Assembly (NCBI RefSeq): GCF_003991355.1
Contig: NZ_RCSU01000002.1
Coordinates: 496,001 to 560,000 of the forward strand
Source of the DNA: Pseudoflavitalea rhizosphaerae
GTDB taxonomy: Bacteria > Bacteroidota > Bacteroidia > Chitinophagales > Chitinophagaceae
Length of the DNA stretch: 64,000 nucleotides
Reading direction: 5' to 3'
In this document: positions 27,243 to 36,488 of the stretch, piece after piece
Layout: each line of letters begins with the position of its first letter
Numbering within the stretch: position 1 is the stretch's first letter
Translations under genes and position numbers: made by a program
The notes under the pieces: generated by a model
Told to the model about the DNA's origin: nothing
What the model saw: only the letters and a program-made list of their open reading frames with translations
Databases searched by the model: none

Positions 27243-28103
27243 ATGGAAATACTCCTGATGCGGGCTGCTCTCCTTCTATCCCTGGTACTTATTTCCCAAC
27301 TGGCCATCGCCCAGAACCTTACCGGCATCTGGCGCGGCAAACGTACGCAGGGCGCACAGGGATGTTTCCCGGAATATGGACTGGAGCTGCATATCTACTA
27401 CAGCAATGAGCAACTGATCATGGGCAATGCCTACAGTTACGTGAGCAGGGAGCAATTCACCAAAACCATCTTCAAAGGCAGATACAATGCACAAACGAAA
27501 AGACTGGTACTGATAGAAAGCAGTGTGCTCAGTTACAATGTGCCGCCACAATGCATCCCCTGTATCAAAACCTATCAGCTGAGTTTTGCGAAACAGGGCG
27601 CAGATGAACTGCTTACAGGCCAATGGAGTGGTCACGAAATGGGTAATAACAACGCCTGCGTGCCAGGTAATATCGATCTTCACCGTGAAGCACAACCGAT
27701 CTTTCCTGTTACGATCCAGCAGGATGATAGTCTCGCCAGGCTCCAGCAACAACTCCCTCTTAAACAAAGGGAAAAAGACCTGGTGCAAACACTCAAAGTA
27801 GATACATCACTTATCCGAATCGATCTGTACGACAATGCTGAAATAGATGACGATACAGTTAGCATCTTCCTCAATGGCGCCCTGCTATTACACAAAAAAA
27901 GATTGACCGACCGACCCCTCACCCTGCACATCAATGCCATGCCTAATACTGATTATGAGTTGATGATGTATGCTGAAAACCTGGGACGCATCCCGCCAAA
28001 TACTTCACTGATGATCGTAACGGCAGGCAGCAAAAAATATGAGATCAGGATCTCGAGCAATGAAATGAAGAGCGCTGTAGTGCGCTTCAGGTATGATCTG
28101 TAA
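27243..28103 (+). CDS. Secreted protein, paralogue of the preceding gene, function unknown
   Basis: The 286-residue protein repeats the architecture of its neighbour without the long linker: a signal peptide (ending LAIAQ, residue 24), an N-terminal domain starting NLTGIWRGKR with six cysteines, and a C-terminal domain with YDNAEIDDDTVSIF, KKRLTDRPL and YAENLGRIPPNTSL. The shared N- and C-terminal blocks show a tandem gene duplication. An ATG five codons in (27258) is an equally plausible start for the signal peptide. Function is unknown; a cell-surface or periplasmic location is expected. Confidence 0.75.
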   Translation: MEILLMRAALLLSLVLISQLAIAQNLTGIWRGKRTQGAQGCFPEYGLELHIYYSNEQLIMGNAYSYVSREQFTKTIFKGRYNAQTKRLVLIESSVLSYNVPPQCIPCIKTYQLSFAKQGADELLTGQWSGHEMGNNNACVPGNIDLHREAQPIFPVTIQQDDSLARLQQQLPLKQREKDLVQTLKVDTSLIRIDLYDNAEIDDDTVSIFLNGALLLHKKRLTDRPLTLHINAMPNTDYELMMYAENLGRIPPNTSLMIVTAGSKKYEIRISSNEMKSAVVRFRYDL

Positions 28104-28104
28104 C

Positions 28105-28293
28105 TCAGCAGATATAAGGAGAATAAAAACTCTTTTCCAGGAAATAATTCTCAAAACGTTCAAGCGCAACCGCGATCCGGAAAAAGGAACTTCGCTCAGC
28201 ATCCGTCAAATTATCCTCTCCCCTCTGCATCATTTCCCTGATCGTTTCCATAGCTGCATCATACTCAGCTTTCGACTGAATCACGTATTCCAT
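28105..28293 (-). CDS. Small protein resembling the N-terminus of HigA-type antitoxins
   Basis: The 62-residue protein (KAEYDAAMETIREMMQRGED, then SSFFRIAVALERFENYF) looks like the helical N-terminal arm that precedes the helix-turn-helix in HigA-type antitoxins, but no helix-turn-helix follows and no toxin gene is adjacent. It may be a small stand-alone protein or a remnant. It converges on the secreted protein gene with its stop one base beyond that gene's stop. Confidence 0.5.
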   Translation of the reverse strand: MEYVIQSKAEYDAAMETIREMMQRGEDNLTDAERSSFFRIAVALERFENYFLEKSFYSPYIC

Positions 28294-28360
28294 AGGTAAG
28301 CATTTACATACTTTAGAAACAACCGGAAGTCATCACTGTACTAGCGCCTTTCGAAAAAAA

Positions 28361-30709
28361 TCAGAATTTGAAGTTCCAGGTCACCGCGGGTATGATGGGG
28401 AACAGGGAAACCTGTTTTGGCTGGATGCTCAGCTCGCCACTGTAGGCGCTGCCTTCCTGGTCGAAATAAATGAAATAAGGATTGAGCCTGCTATACACAT
28501 TATAGATACTGAACACCCAGTTTTGCTCCCATTTTTGCCCAGCCTTCTTTTTTGGGGTGAGCGTTGCCGAAAGATCGAGACGATGATAGGCAGGCAGCCT
28601 GTAAGTGTTTAATTTCCCATATTCCTGGGTAAGCACACCGCTCACCACGTAAAATCTTTCAGGCAAAGTAGTGGCATTGCCGGTGCCATATACGAACACA
28701 CCGGATAGCTTCCACCTGGGGTTCACCTGGTACATGCCCACAACAGAGAGATCATGCCTTCGATCATATTTGGCCGGGTATTTTTCTCCATCATTGAGGC
28801 CGGGGAACTGCCGCCAGGTGTAGCTGAGCGTATACCCCAGCCAGCCGGTGAGCTTTCCCCTTGTTTTATTGAAAAAGAATTCCGAACCATAGCTCCATCC
28901 CTTCCCGAATACGAATTCACTTTCCGGATCTTTCAGGCTCGGCGTATATCCCTCACCGTATTCGATCTGGTTTTCCATTTTTTTATAATAGAGCTCCACT
29001 GAAGTCTCGAACATATTGTTGTTGAAATTGCGGAACAATCCTACTGCATATTGCCAGCTGATCTGTGGCCGCACGCGGTAGGTACTGGGCACCCAGAGAT
29101 CCGTAGGCAGCGTGGAACCCGCATTGCTGACGAGATGGATATATTGAAGGTTCCTGCCGGCGGAAGCCTTGATGCTGGTAGCATCATCGATGGTATATCG
29201 AAGGGTGAGCCGCGGCTCCAATCCTCCGTATGTTTTTACAGTTTTGCCCTTGCCGAAAACAGTACTGTCGAGTTTGTTACCGTCCTCATCGGTTTGAAAT
29301 ATTTTGTAAGGCCCCGTTTGCGTGAAGCTGCTGAAACGAAGGCCGGCGCTGGCCTGCAGGCGATCACTGATGGCCCAGTCGTCCTGAACATAAACGCCTG
29401 TTTCGATAGCGTATTTAGGGCTTTCGTTATTGGGTTCCAGGTCAGTTTCCCCCTGATTGCCGGTGAGGATATTGGGTGTGAAGCGATGCCTGGTGTACAT
29501 GAATCCCATCTTCATCTTATGCACAGGCGAAGGATAGAAATCGAGATCGAATTTACCGGTGAGATCCCGGATACCGGATGAAAGGTTCAATGCAAAATCA
29601 TTCTGCGAAGCGCCGAAGGCGAATTTGTAATCATTGTATACGAGTGTTGTGTTGGCGAATAATTTCCGGTTGAACACATGGTTCCATCGCAATGTGGCAG
29701 TGGAATTGCCCCAGGGGATATTGGCGCTGAATGCGCGCTGCGCACTTCTGAAATCGAAAACATCCCTTCCGAAATAACCGCTGAGATAAAGGCGGTCCTT
29801 ATCCGAGAATTTATAGTTCGCCTTCATGTTCAGGTCGTAGAAATAATATCCTGATCCATGATAATTGCTGCTCTTTTTGATGAAGGGCTTCACCAGCATG
29901 TCTACATAGGTACGGCGTGCTGAAATGATGAAGCTAGCTTTATCTTTTTTCAATGGTCCCTGTACACTTATTCTCGATGCAATGGCGCCGATACCTCCTT
30001 CCACTTCCCAGTGTTTCATATTACCTTCTTTCATGGCAATGTCCAGCACGGAACTGAGCCTGCCTCCGTATTGCGCGGGCATACCTCCTTTGATCAGCGA
30101 AATATTTTTTATGGCATCACTGTTGAAAATAGAAAAGAAACCGAAGAGATGACCGGTGTTGTATACGATAGCGTCATCCAGCAGAATGAGGTTCTGATCA
30201 GGGCCGCCGCCGCGCACGTACATGCCGGTATTTCCTTCGCCTGCATTGCGCACGCCGGGTAAAAGTTGCAGTGTTTTGAGGAGGTCCACTTCTCCGAGCA
30301 ACACAGGCACTGCTTTCACCTGCTGCATGCTGAGATCGATCCTGCCCATCTGGGCATTCATCACATTATCGTCCTTTCTTTTGGAACTGACTATCACTTC
30401 CTGCAAAACGCCGCGTGGCAGCAGTTGAAAATGCTGACTGATATTTCTATCCAGTTTCAGGTTCAACTGCTGCAACTGGTAGCCTGCAAAAGAAACGAGT
30501 ATGGTATAATTCCCCGCGGGTAAAGTGAGGGAATAGAATCCGTATTGATTGCTGGAAACCGAACCATCGTCCTGCACCTGAACAGTAGCTCCGATCAGGG
30601 ATTCACCTGACAGGGAATCTCTCACAAATCCGCTCAACGTATATTTTGTTTGCGTTAAGGCTGCCAGTGAGGTCATCAGAGCATATACCAGGAACAGGGC
30701 TGATTTCAC
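28361..30709 (-). CDS. TonB-dependent outer membrane receptor
   Basis: The 782-residue protein has a signal peptide, a carboxypeptidase-regulatory-like beta domain (about 24-100; LSGFVRDSLSGESLIGATV), a plug domain (about 125-225; LLKTLQLLPGVRNAGEG, MYVRGGGPDQNLILLDD, PAQYGGRLSSVLDI) and a 22-strand-type barrel ending in the aromatic WNFKF. It takes up a ligand across the outer membrane using TonB energy. It follows the DUF3347 gene with only 3 bases between stop and start, so they are co-translated. DUF3347 proteins are often linked to metal handling, which may hint at the cargo. Confidence 0.88.
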   Translation of the reverse strand: MKSALFLVYALMTSLAALTQTKYTLSGFVRDSLSGESLIGATVQVQDDGSVSSNQYGFYSLTLPAGNYTILVSFAGYQLQQLNLKLDRNISQHFQLLPRGVLQEVIVSSKRKDDNVMNAQMGRIDLSMQQVKAVPVLLGEVDLLKTLQLLPGVRNAGEGNTGMYVRGGGPDQNLILLDDAIVYNTGHLFGFFSIFNSDAIKNISLIKGGMPAQYGGRLSSVLDIAMKEGNMKHWEVEGGIGAIASRISVQGPLKKDKASFIISARRTYVDMLVKPFIKKSSNYHGSGYYFYDLNMKANYKFSDKDRLYLSGYFGRDVFDFRSAQRAFSANIPWGNSTATLRWNHVFNRKLFANTTLVYNDYKFAFGASQNDFALNLSSGIRDLTGKFDLDFYPSPVHKMKMGFMYTRHRFTPNILTGNQGETDLEPNNESPKYAIETGVYVQDDWAISDRLQASAGLRFSSFTQTGPYKIFQTDEDGNKLDSTVFGKGKTVKTYGGLEPRLTLRYTIDDATSIKASAGRNLQYIHLVSNAGSTLPTDLWVPSTYRVRPQISWQYAVGLFRNFNNNMFETSVELYYKKMENQIEYGEGYTPSLKDPESEFVFGKGWSYGSEFFFNKTRGKLTGWLGYTLSYTWRQFPGLNDGEKYPAKYDRRHDLSVVGMYQVNPRWKLSGVFVYGTGNATTLPERFYVVSGVLTQEYGKLNTYRLPAYHRLDLSATLTPKKKAGQKWEQNWVFSIYNVYSRLNPYFIYFDQEGSAYSGELSIQPKQVSLFPIIPAVTWNFKF

Positions 30710-30712
30710 ATA

Positions 30713-31309
30713 TTATTGTTGGGTAAAGTCCAGTTGGCCTTCCACTGTTCCACAGGTGAGCATCTTGTCGCCAAAATAAGGATTGCGAACGGTGGAATCC
30801 TGGTTGATCCAGTAGGCGCCTGTATTGTTGAAAGCCATGGGGCAATGGATCCAGTATATTTTCTGTTCATTGTAGCGAACGGTCTGGAAGAGCACATAGA
30901 GCGCATCGGTGATCATTTTGAATTCCTGGCGCTTGGCTTCGAGGGTCTTCTCGCCTGCCAGTCCTTTTGCTGAGCCGTTGATAGTGCCGGCATATTCCTG
31001 TGCCGTAAGTTTGAGTACTCCCATCGTATCGGCCTTGATCTCATCAATTTTCAGGCTGTCGGCAGCGGTTGCCAGTTCCATTGCGGCTGCGGAGGCTTTA
31101 GCGGTATCGCTGGCCACCAGCGCGTCTTTCAGCTTGAAATAGGCATCAAGCATCACACCGAAGGAACTGTTGAAGGCATTGGTATTTTCAGCCAGTTTGA
31201 GTGGTTTTTGCTTTTCTTCGGGCCTGGTTTCTTTGCTACCGCCCCAGATCATCCATCCAGCAATGCCGAGGATCACCAGGACCAGAATTACGAGTACTCC
31301 TTTTTTCAT
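30713..31309 (-). CDS. DUF3347 domain protein, membrane-anchored
   Basis: The 198-residue protein has an N-terminal hydrophobic anchor (VLVILVLVILGIAGWMIW) and a four-helix DUF3347 domain, with the family signature CPMAFNNTGAYW and RNPYFGDKMLTCG at its C-terminus. The two cysteines and nearby Met/His residues are suited to metal binding; DUF3347 domains are often found with copper or heavy-metal efflux proteins. It probably faces the periplasm. It is transcribed first in an operon with the TonB receptor and is divergent from the ABC-F gene. Confidence 0.85.
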   Translation of the reverse strand: MKKGVLVILVLVILGIAGWMIWGGSKETRPEEKQKPLKLAENTNAFNSSFGVMLDAYFKLKDALVASDTAKASAAAMELATAADSLKIDEIKADTMGVLKLTAQEYAGTINGSAKGLAGEKTLEAKRQEFKMITDALYVLFQTVRYNEQKIYWIHCPMAFNNTGAYWINQDSTVRNPYFGDKMLTCGTVEGQLDFTQQ

Positions 31310-31325
31310 CAGAATAAAAATTTCT

Positions 31326-31387
31326 CAAAGGTAACATTTCTGCATGTTACGCCATGATTGTGTTACTTTTGCGGCGTAAAAAGTAAC
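31326..31387. promoter_or_regulatory. Divergent promoter pair with two perfect palindromes
   Basis: TACCTTTG on the minus strand (31326-31333) and TACTTTTG on the plus strand (31364-31371) are exact TAnnTTTG boxes for the DUF3347 and ABC-F genes. Each overlaps an inverted repeat: GTAACAT-ttctgc-ATGTTAC (31331-31350) and GTTACTTTT-N8-AAAAGTAAC (31362-31387). The shared GTAAC/GTTAC half-sites suggest one regulator acting on both promoters. Confidence 0.6.
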
Positions 31388-31393
31388 ATCTTT

Positions 31394-33367
31394 ATGCTGG
31401 CAGGACTGACAAATGTAACATTTGAATTTGGAGCGAGGATCCTTTTTGAAAATGCCACCTGGCATATTCAGCCCAATGAACGCATCGGGCTGGTAGGATT
31501 CAATGGAACCGGGAAATCTACTTTGCTCAAACTGCTGGTTGGACAGTATTCCCCTTCTGAAGGCACCGTTGAAAGAAGCCGCACCACCACAATCGGCTAC
31601 CTGCACCAGGACCTCCTGAGCTTCGACACCAATGAAAGCATCCTCCAGGTGGCGCTTGGCGCTTTCGAGCGCGTGCTGCAACTGGAAAAGGAGATCGAAG
31701 AACTGGGCATCGAACTGGAAAAGACCGGGGACGAAACCACCCTCATCGCTTATACAGACAGGCTCCATGAAATGGACACCCTGGACGGCTACACCATTCA
31801 CCACCGGACTGAAGAAGTATTGCAGGGCCTCGGTTTCGACAATGCCTCTCTTCAACGCCCCTACAAAGAGTTTTCCGGTGGCTGGCGGATGCGTGTGCTC
31901 CTGGCCAAGATGATCCTTATGGCGCCGGACCTGCTGCTGTTGGACGAACCTACCAACCACCTCGATCTTCCCTCCATCGAATGGCTGGAAAAATACCTGG
32001 TGCATTACCAGGGTTCCGTAGTGATCGTGAGCCACGATAAATATTTCCTGAACCGAATGGTCACCAAGATCGTGGAAGTTTACCAGCGTCAACTGCATAT
32101 TTACAACGGTAACTACGATTTCTTCCAGAAAGAAAAAGAGATCCGTACTGAATTGCAACAACGGGCTTACGAGAACCAGCAGGATTATATCCGCCAGCAG
32201 GAAAGATTTATCGAACGTTTCAAGGCCAAGGCTTCGAAAGCCGCACAGGCGCAGAGTATCGTGAAACGTCTCGACAGACTCGAGCGTGTGGAAGAAGTGA
32301 TCATCGAGCGCCCTGATATCCGCATCAATTTCCAGGTAGACAAAATACCCGGTAAAGTGCTGGTGGAGTTGAAAGATATTACAAAGAAATTCGGCGACAA
32401 TACCATTGTTGAACATACGGCTGCAGAAATAGACCGGGGCGATAAGATCGCGCTGATCGGCGCCAACGGAAAGGGTAAATCAACATTGTTGCGCATCATC
32501 GCAGGCATCGAACCATTCGAAGGTGACCGCCGCTGGGGCCATAACGTGGAAGAAAGTTTCTATGCACAGCACCAGCTGGAATCGCTCGATCTCAACAATA
32601 CCGTACTGGATGAAATGAAAACCTGCGGCGCGCAGAAAACAGAACTGGAACTGCGCACGTTGCTCGGTTGTTTCCTCTTCAGCGGAGACGATGCAGACAA
32701 AAAGATCAAAGTACTCAGCGGTGGTGAGAAAGCCCGTGTGGCCCTCGCCAAAACCATCGTGAGCAAGGCCAATTTCCTCATGCTGGATGAGCCCACCAAC
32801 CACCTTGACATGCACTCGGTTGATCTGCTGATCGATTCACTCAATCGCTACCAGGGCACCATCATCATGGTGAGCCACGACAGGTATTTCATTTCCAAAG
32901 TTGCCAATAAGATCTGGGAGATAGACGACCATGCCATCAAGGTATTCGACGGCGGTTATGAAGAATGGGTGGAATGGAAAGAAAGAATGGCGCGCAATGC
33001 TGCCGGAAGCAAAGGTCAGACCGAAAAAAAACAGGAGAAAAAAACCGAACCCGCCCCTGCTCCCAAACCCGAGCCCGTGGCAGCAAAACCCGTGGTGAAC
33101 GCACCTATCAACAAGGAACTGAAGAAGGAACTGCAGAAACAACAGAAGGCGCTCAGTGAGCTGGAACAGAAGATCGATGCCCTCAACAAGCAGAAGTCTG
33201 AAAAAGAAGCCCTTTTGGCCGATCCATCTACATATGGAGATAAAAACAAATTCATAGAAACGGAAAGCAGTCTCAAAACCATCAATGCATCACTGAAAGA
33301 CCTGAATGTTCAATATGAGACCGCATTCGAGAAAGTGATGGAACTGGAGGAACAGGCGAATAAATAA
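31394..33367 (+). CDS. ABC-F family ATPase (Uup-like, ribosome-associated)
   Basis: The start is the ATG at 31394 (MLAGLTNVTFEFG), the usual family N-terminus; an in-frame TTG 12 codons upstream is less likely because it overlaps the promoter. The 657-residue protein has two ATPase domains without membrane segments: Walker A GFNGTGKST and GANGKGKST, signatures FSGGWRMRV and LSGGEKARVALAK, Walker B LLLLDEPTNHLD and FLMLDEPTNHLD. The linker between domains is the ABC-F P-site tRNA interaction region. A charged Pro/Lys tail leads to a C-terminal coiled coil (about 570-655) as in Uup. It likely acts on the ribosome; whether it gives drug resistance cannot be judged. Confidence 0.92.
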   Translation: MLAGLTNVTFEFGARILFENATWHIQPNERIGLVGFNGTGKSTLLKLLVGQYSPSEGTVERSRTTTIGYLHQDLLSFDTNESILQVALGAFERVLQLEKEIEELGIELEKTGDETTLIAYTDRLHEMDTLDGYTIHHRTEEVLQGLGFDNASLQRPYKEFSGGWRMRVLLAKMILMAPDLLLLDEPTNHLDLPSIEWLEKYLVHYQGSVVIVSHDKYFLNRMVTKIVEVYQRQLHIYNGNYDFFQKEKEIRTELQQRAYENQQDYIRQQERFIERFKAKASKAAQAQSIVKRLDRLERVEEVIIERPDIRINFQVDKIPGKVLVELKDITKKFGDNTIVEHTAAEIDRGDKIALIGANGKGKSTLLRIIAGIEPFEGDRRWGHNVEESFYAQHQLESLDLNNTVLDEMKTCGAQKTELELRTLLGCFLFSGDDADKKIKVLSGGEKARVALAKTIVSKANFLMLDEPTNHLDMHSVDLLIDSLNRYQGTIIMVSHDRYFISKVANKIWEIDDHAIKVFDGGYEEWVEWKERMARNAAGSKGQTEKKQEKKTEPAPAPKPEPVAAKPVVNAPINKELKKELQKQQKALSELEQKIDALNKQKSEKEALLADPSTYGDKNKFIETESSLKTINASLKDLNVQYETAFEKVMELEEQANK

Positions 33368-33425
33368 CATAAATTTTTCGCCATCCGTACATTGAAGGTT
33401 ACCCATTCCTTCTTAAATTGGTGAT

Positions 33426-35684
33426 ATGCTGTGGAAACTCTTAGCCAGGAAATTCGTGCTGACGATAATCTGCGTATGTTCGTTGTTGTTAGCCCAGTCC
33501 CAGACCCGCACCGGACGCCCGAAAATCGGCGTCACCCTCAGTGGTGGTGGCGCTAAAGGACTGGCGCATATCGGCATCCTCAAAGCCATCGATTCCGCCG
33601 GTATCAAAGTGGACTATATAACAGGTACCAGTATGGGCAGTATCATCGGCAGCCTCTACTCTATCGGATATTCTGCAGACAGCATCGAAAAGATCGCCAG
33701 GAGTATCGACTGGGACCTGCTCCTCAGTAATCAAAGCTCCCTCCGCAGCATCTTCATGGAAGAAAAAGACGAATATTCGAAATACATCCTCGAGCTTCCC
33801 TGGGTGAACCACCGGTTCCGCCTGCCCAGCGGCGTACTGGAAGGCCAGGAACTCTGGATCAAATTCTCCGAGCTCTTTTTCCCTGTTTACAATATCAAGA
33901 ACTTCGATCATTTCAGTATCCCTTTCCGTTGTATCGGAACGGATGTAGGCAATGGAGAAGCAGTAGTGATGAAAGAAGGCGAGATAGTTTCGGCTATCCG
34001 TAGCAGTATGGCCATCCCCTCCGTGTTCACAGCGGTTGACTACAATGGCAAGAGACTGATTGATGGCGGCCTTATCCGCAATTTCCCTGTTCGCGATGTA
34101 AAGGAAATGGGCGCCGATTATGTGATCGGCAGCAATGTGGCCAGCGGCCTACTTCCTTCCGATAAAGTGCGGAACGCCTTCCAGATCCTGATGCAGGTGG
34201 CATTCTTTCGCGAAGCGGAAGACAATAAACATGAAGTGCCACAATGTGATATTTACATCCCTTTCAAAATGGATAAGTTCAGCATGGGCAGCTTCTCCGA
34301 TGCCGGCGCCATCATCAACCTGGGGATCGAAGAAGGAAGGGCGCTCTATCCGCGTCTCAAACAACTGAAAGATTCTCTGGACGCCATCTACGGAGCTGAA
34401 CTTCCAACAACCAACCGTCTTCCGCATGTTGACCATGTGAAGATCAGTTCCTATGAAGTAAGAGGAACGGAGAAAACTTCTCCCGACTTCTTCACGCATA
34501 CCATGAACTTTGTTACCAACCAAAATTATTCAGCGAAACGACTGGCCAATATGATCCGTCAGGCAGTTGGCACACGCTACTACAAACGCGTAACCTATTC
34601 ACTGGAAGCACAGCCCGATGGCACTGCCCGGATCATTTTCGATGTTACGGAGAACCCACTAACCTTTGCGAAACTGGGCCTGCATTACAATCGCTTCAGC
34701 GGCATCGGTGTGATCGCCAATCTTACGACAAGGAACTTCTTCTTCACAAACTCGCGCAGCATGGTATCGCTCAATATCGGCGAGAGCATGCGCGTGAAAG
34801 GTGAGCATCTGCAATATTTCGGAAGACTCAAGAACTTTGCGCTCATCGCCGATCTACAATTCGACCGCTTCGATGTAGCCACTTACACCTACGACAAATA
34901 CAAACAGGACGGGTTGTATAAACAGAACCTCTTCCGCACGGGTGGCCGGTTCCAGTTCTCTGCCAAACGGACTTTCTCTATCGGTGTAGGTTCTCGCTGG
35001 GATTGGGTTCGATATACACCCACCATCTCAACTGATTTCAATTTCAAGGGAAGTAACAGCTGGGTCACCAATTTCGCCTATTTAGCACACAATTCACTTG
35101 ATAAAGCCGTATATCCCCGCAGGGGCGTGAAGTTTGAAGCCGAGGCTGGGTATGTTTCCAGGCAGAGCCCACGCATCAAATTCATTGTTGGCGATCAAAC
35201 CATTCCTGCCACGGAAGACATGATCTCAGGCGATTCCTATCCGAGGGTCACAGCCAATTTAGAAAGCTATATTCCTTTCAGCCGCAGAACCACAGGCTTG
35301 ATCAACGTTCAGGGAGGCGCCAATTTCGGATATGAACAAAATGTGTTGAACGAATTCATTGTGGGAGGACTCACCAAAACATTCCGCAACCAGGTTACAT
35401 TTGCAGGATTGCAGGAAGGCACTATCTACAGCCCCAGCCTGGTTGCACTTCAGGGCGGCGCACGCGTGATGATGTTCAGCAATACCTATATCACTGCAAG
35501 AGCCAATGTGCTGTTCAATAATCTATTCACAAAAAGTGAGTATTTCGATTATCCGGATTTCTTCTCCGGTTATGCATTGACGTTTGCATATAATTTTGCA
35601 TTGGGGCCGCTGGAGATCTCGGCAATGTATTGTGATCAGACGAAGAGAGTACAGAGCTATATTAATTTGGGGATACCTTTTTGA
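33426..35684 (+). CDS. Patatin-like phospholipase fused to a BamA-type barrel (type Vd-like)
   Basis: The 752-residue protein has a signal peptide (ending LLLAQSQ), a patatin domain with oxyanion loop SGGGAKG, nucleophile S69 in GTSMG and D213 in LIDGGLIRN, a POTRA-like linker (about 330-410) and a C-terminal BamA/surface-antigen beta-barrel ending YINLGIPF. This is the PlpD-like architecture, in which a lipase is displayed or secreted through its own barrel. Both catalytic residues are present, so lipid-acyl hydrolase activity is expected. It is monocistronic, 58 bases after the ABC-F gene. Confidence 0.9.
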   Translation: MLWKLLARKFVLTIICVCSLLLAQSQTRTGRPKIGVTLSGGGAKGLAHIGILKAIDSAGIKVDYITGTSMGSIIGSLYSIGYSADSIEKIARSIDWDLLLSNQSSLRSIFMEEKDEYSKYILELPWVNHRFRLPSGVLEGQELWIKFSELFFPVYNIKNFDHFSIPFRCIGTDVGNGEAVVMKEGEIVSAIRSSMAIPSVFTAVDYNGKRLIDGGLIRNFPVRDVKEMGADYVIGSNVASGLLPSDKVRNAFQILMQVAFFREAEDNKHEVPQCDIYIPFKMDKFSMGSFSDAGAIINLGIEEGRALYPRLKQLKDSLDAIYGAELPTTNRLPHVDHVKISSYEVRGTEKTSPDFFTHTMNFVTNQNYSAKRLANMIRQAVGTRYYKRVTYSLEAQPDGTARIIFDVTENPLTFAKLGLHYNRFSGIGVIANLTTRNFFFTNSRSMVSLNIGESMRVKGEHLQYFGRLKNFALIADLQFDRFDVATYTYDKYKQDGLYKQNLFRTGGRFQFSAKRTFSIGVGSRWDWVRYTPTISTDFNFKGSNSWVTNFAYLAHNSLDKAVYPRRGVKFEAEAGYVSRQSPRIKFIVGDQTIPATEDMISGDSYPRVTANLESYIPFSRRTTGLINVQGGANFGYEQNVLNEFIVGGLTKTFRNQVTFAGLQEGTIYSPSLVALQGGARVMMFSNTYITARANVLFNNLFTKSEYFDYPDFFSGYALTFAYNFALGPLEISAMYCDQTKRVQSYINLGIPF

Positions 35685-35711
35685 TGATGTGGGCTGGTTT
35701 CAACTATCGCC

Positions 35712-36488
35712 CTAAAGCGTCTTCAAAAACTGTTTTTTTTCCTCAAGACTTTCTAATAGTCTATCGGCCATAAAGTCTAACATTGGTTCAAGCTCATTAT
35801 CAGACAATTCAAATATCGACAGGTATGAATTGCGGTCCACAGGTTTTATAAAAACTGGTGGATACTTTTTTTTCATCAGGATAAGATTCATTAATATCCT
35901 TCCAATTCTGCCATTACCATCACTGAAAGGATGAATAACATTGAGAAACTGTTGATGAAACCTGGTAGCAATAATTAACGCATGTTCCCTGGGACTCTCC
36001 AAAGATTGATTCGTTTTTTCAATAAGAGATTCCATGGCCTGAGAAACTTTATTTGGAGGCAAATAGTAGTGTATCTTTCCGGAAGCCCTGACCGTCATAT
36101 TTTCAAATGACTTATATAATCCAGGACTATAAAGTCCCTCTTCAACCCATTGCGAGGGAGACTTCATTAATTCCCTGTGCAATGCCTTAATCTTTTCCTC
36201 GGAAATCTGTTGTGATCGATAGTTATTGAAAACAGTGTCAAGGATTTTTTGATGACTCACCATATCCAATACATCCCGTAAAGAAGCATTTTGGGGAGTT
36301 ATAAGTTCTCTTAGCAATTTAATTGTCTGACCATAAGTAAGAGTGTTTCCTTCTAATTTATTTGAATTGTAGGTAAAATCCCATTTGACTTTTTTGAAGA
36401 AGTCATCATCCCATTCCTTTAATGAATTAAACTTATTCAATTCGGCATTTTCCGAATCAATCAAACTTAATTTTTCTTCAATGCTCAT
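35712..36488 (-). CDS. Fic-domain protein with N-terminal inhibitory helix (AMPylator type)
   Basis: The 258-residue protein has the complete Fic motif HPFSDGNGRIGR (186-197), the signature for transfer of AMP from ATP to a protein hydroxyl. An inhibitory (S/T)xxxE(G/N) motif, S42-NKL-E46-G47, precedes it, so it is a class II type Fic that should hold itself inactive until E46 is displaced. The target is unknown. Its start overlaps the end of the small upstream gene by 4 bases. The pair is visibly more AT-rich than the flanking genes, which suggests acquisition by transfer. Confidence 0.9.
   Translation of the reverse strand: MSIEEKLSLIDSENAELNKFNSLKEWDDDFFKKVKWDFTYNSNKLEGNTLTYGQTIKLLRELITPQNASLRDVLDMVSHQKILDTVFNNYRSQQISEEKIKALHRELMKSPSQWVEEGLYSPGLYKSFENMTVRASGKIHYYLPPNKVSQAMESLIEKTNQSLESPREHALIIATRFHQQFLNVIHPFSDGNGRIGRILMNLILMKKKYPPVFIKPVDRNSYLSIFELSDNELEPMLDFMADRLLESLEEKKQFLKTL

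Noticed and set aside
31358-31393. TTG start giving a 12-residue longer ABC-F protein
   Set aside because: It lies on the predicted -7 box, and the ATG at 31394 matches the usual family N-terminus.
31325-32416. 363-codon open frame opposite the ABC-F gene
   Set aside because: Antisense to conserved Walker motifs; protein composition is atypical (rich in Phe, His, Val) as expected for a shadow.
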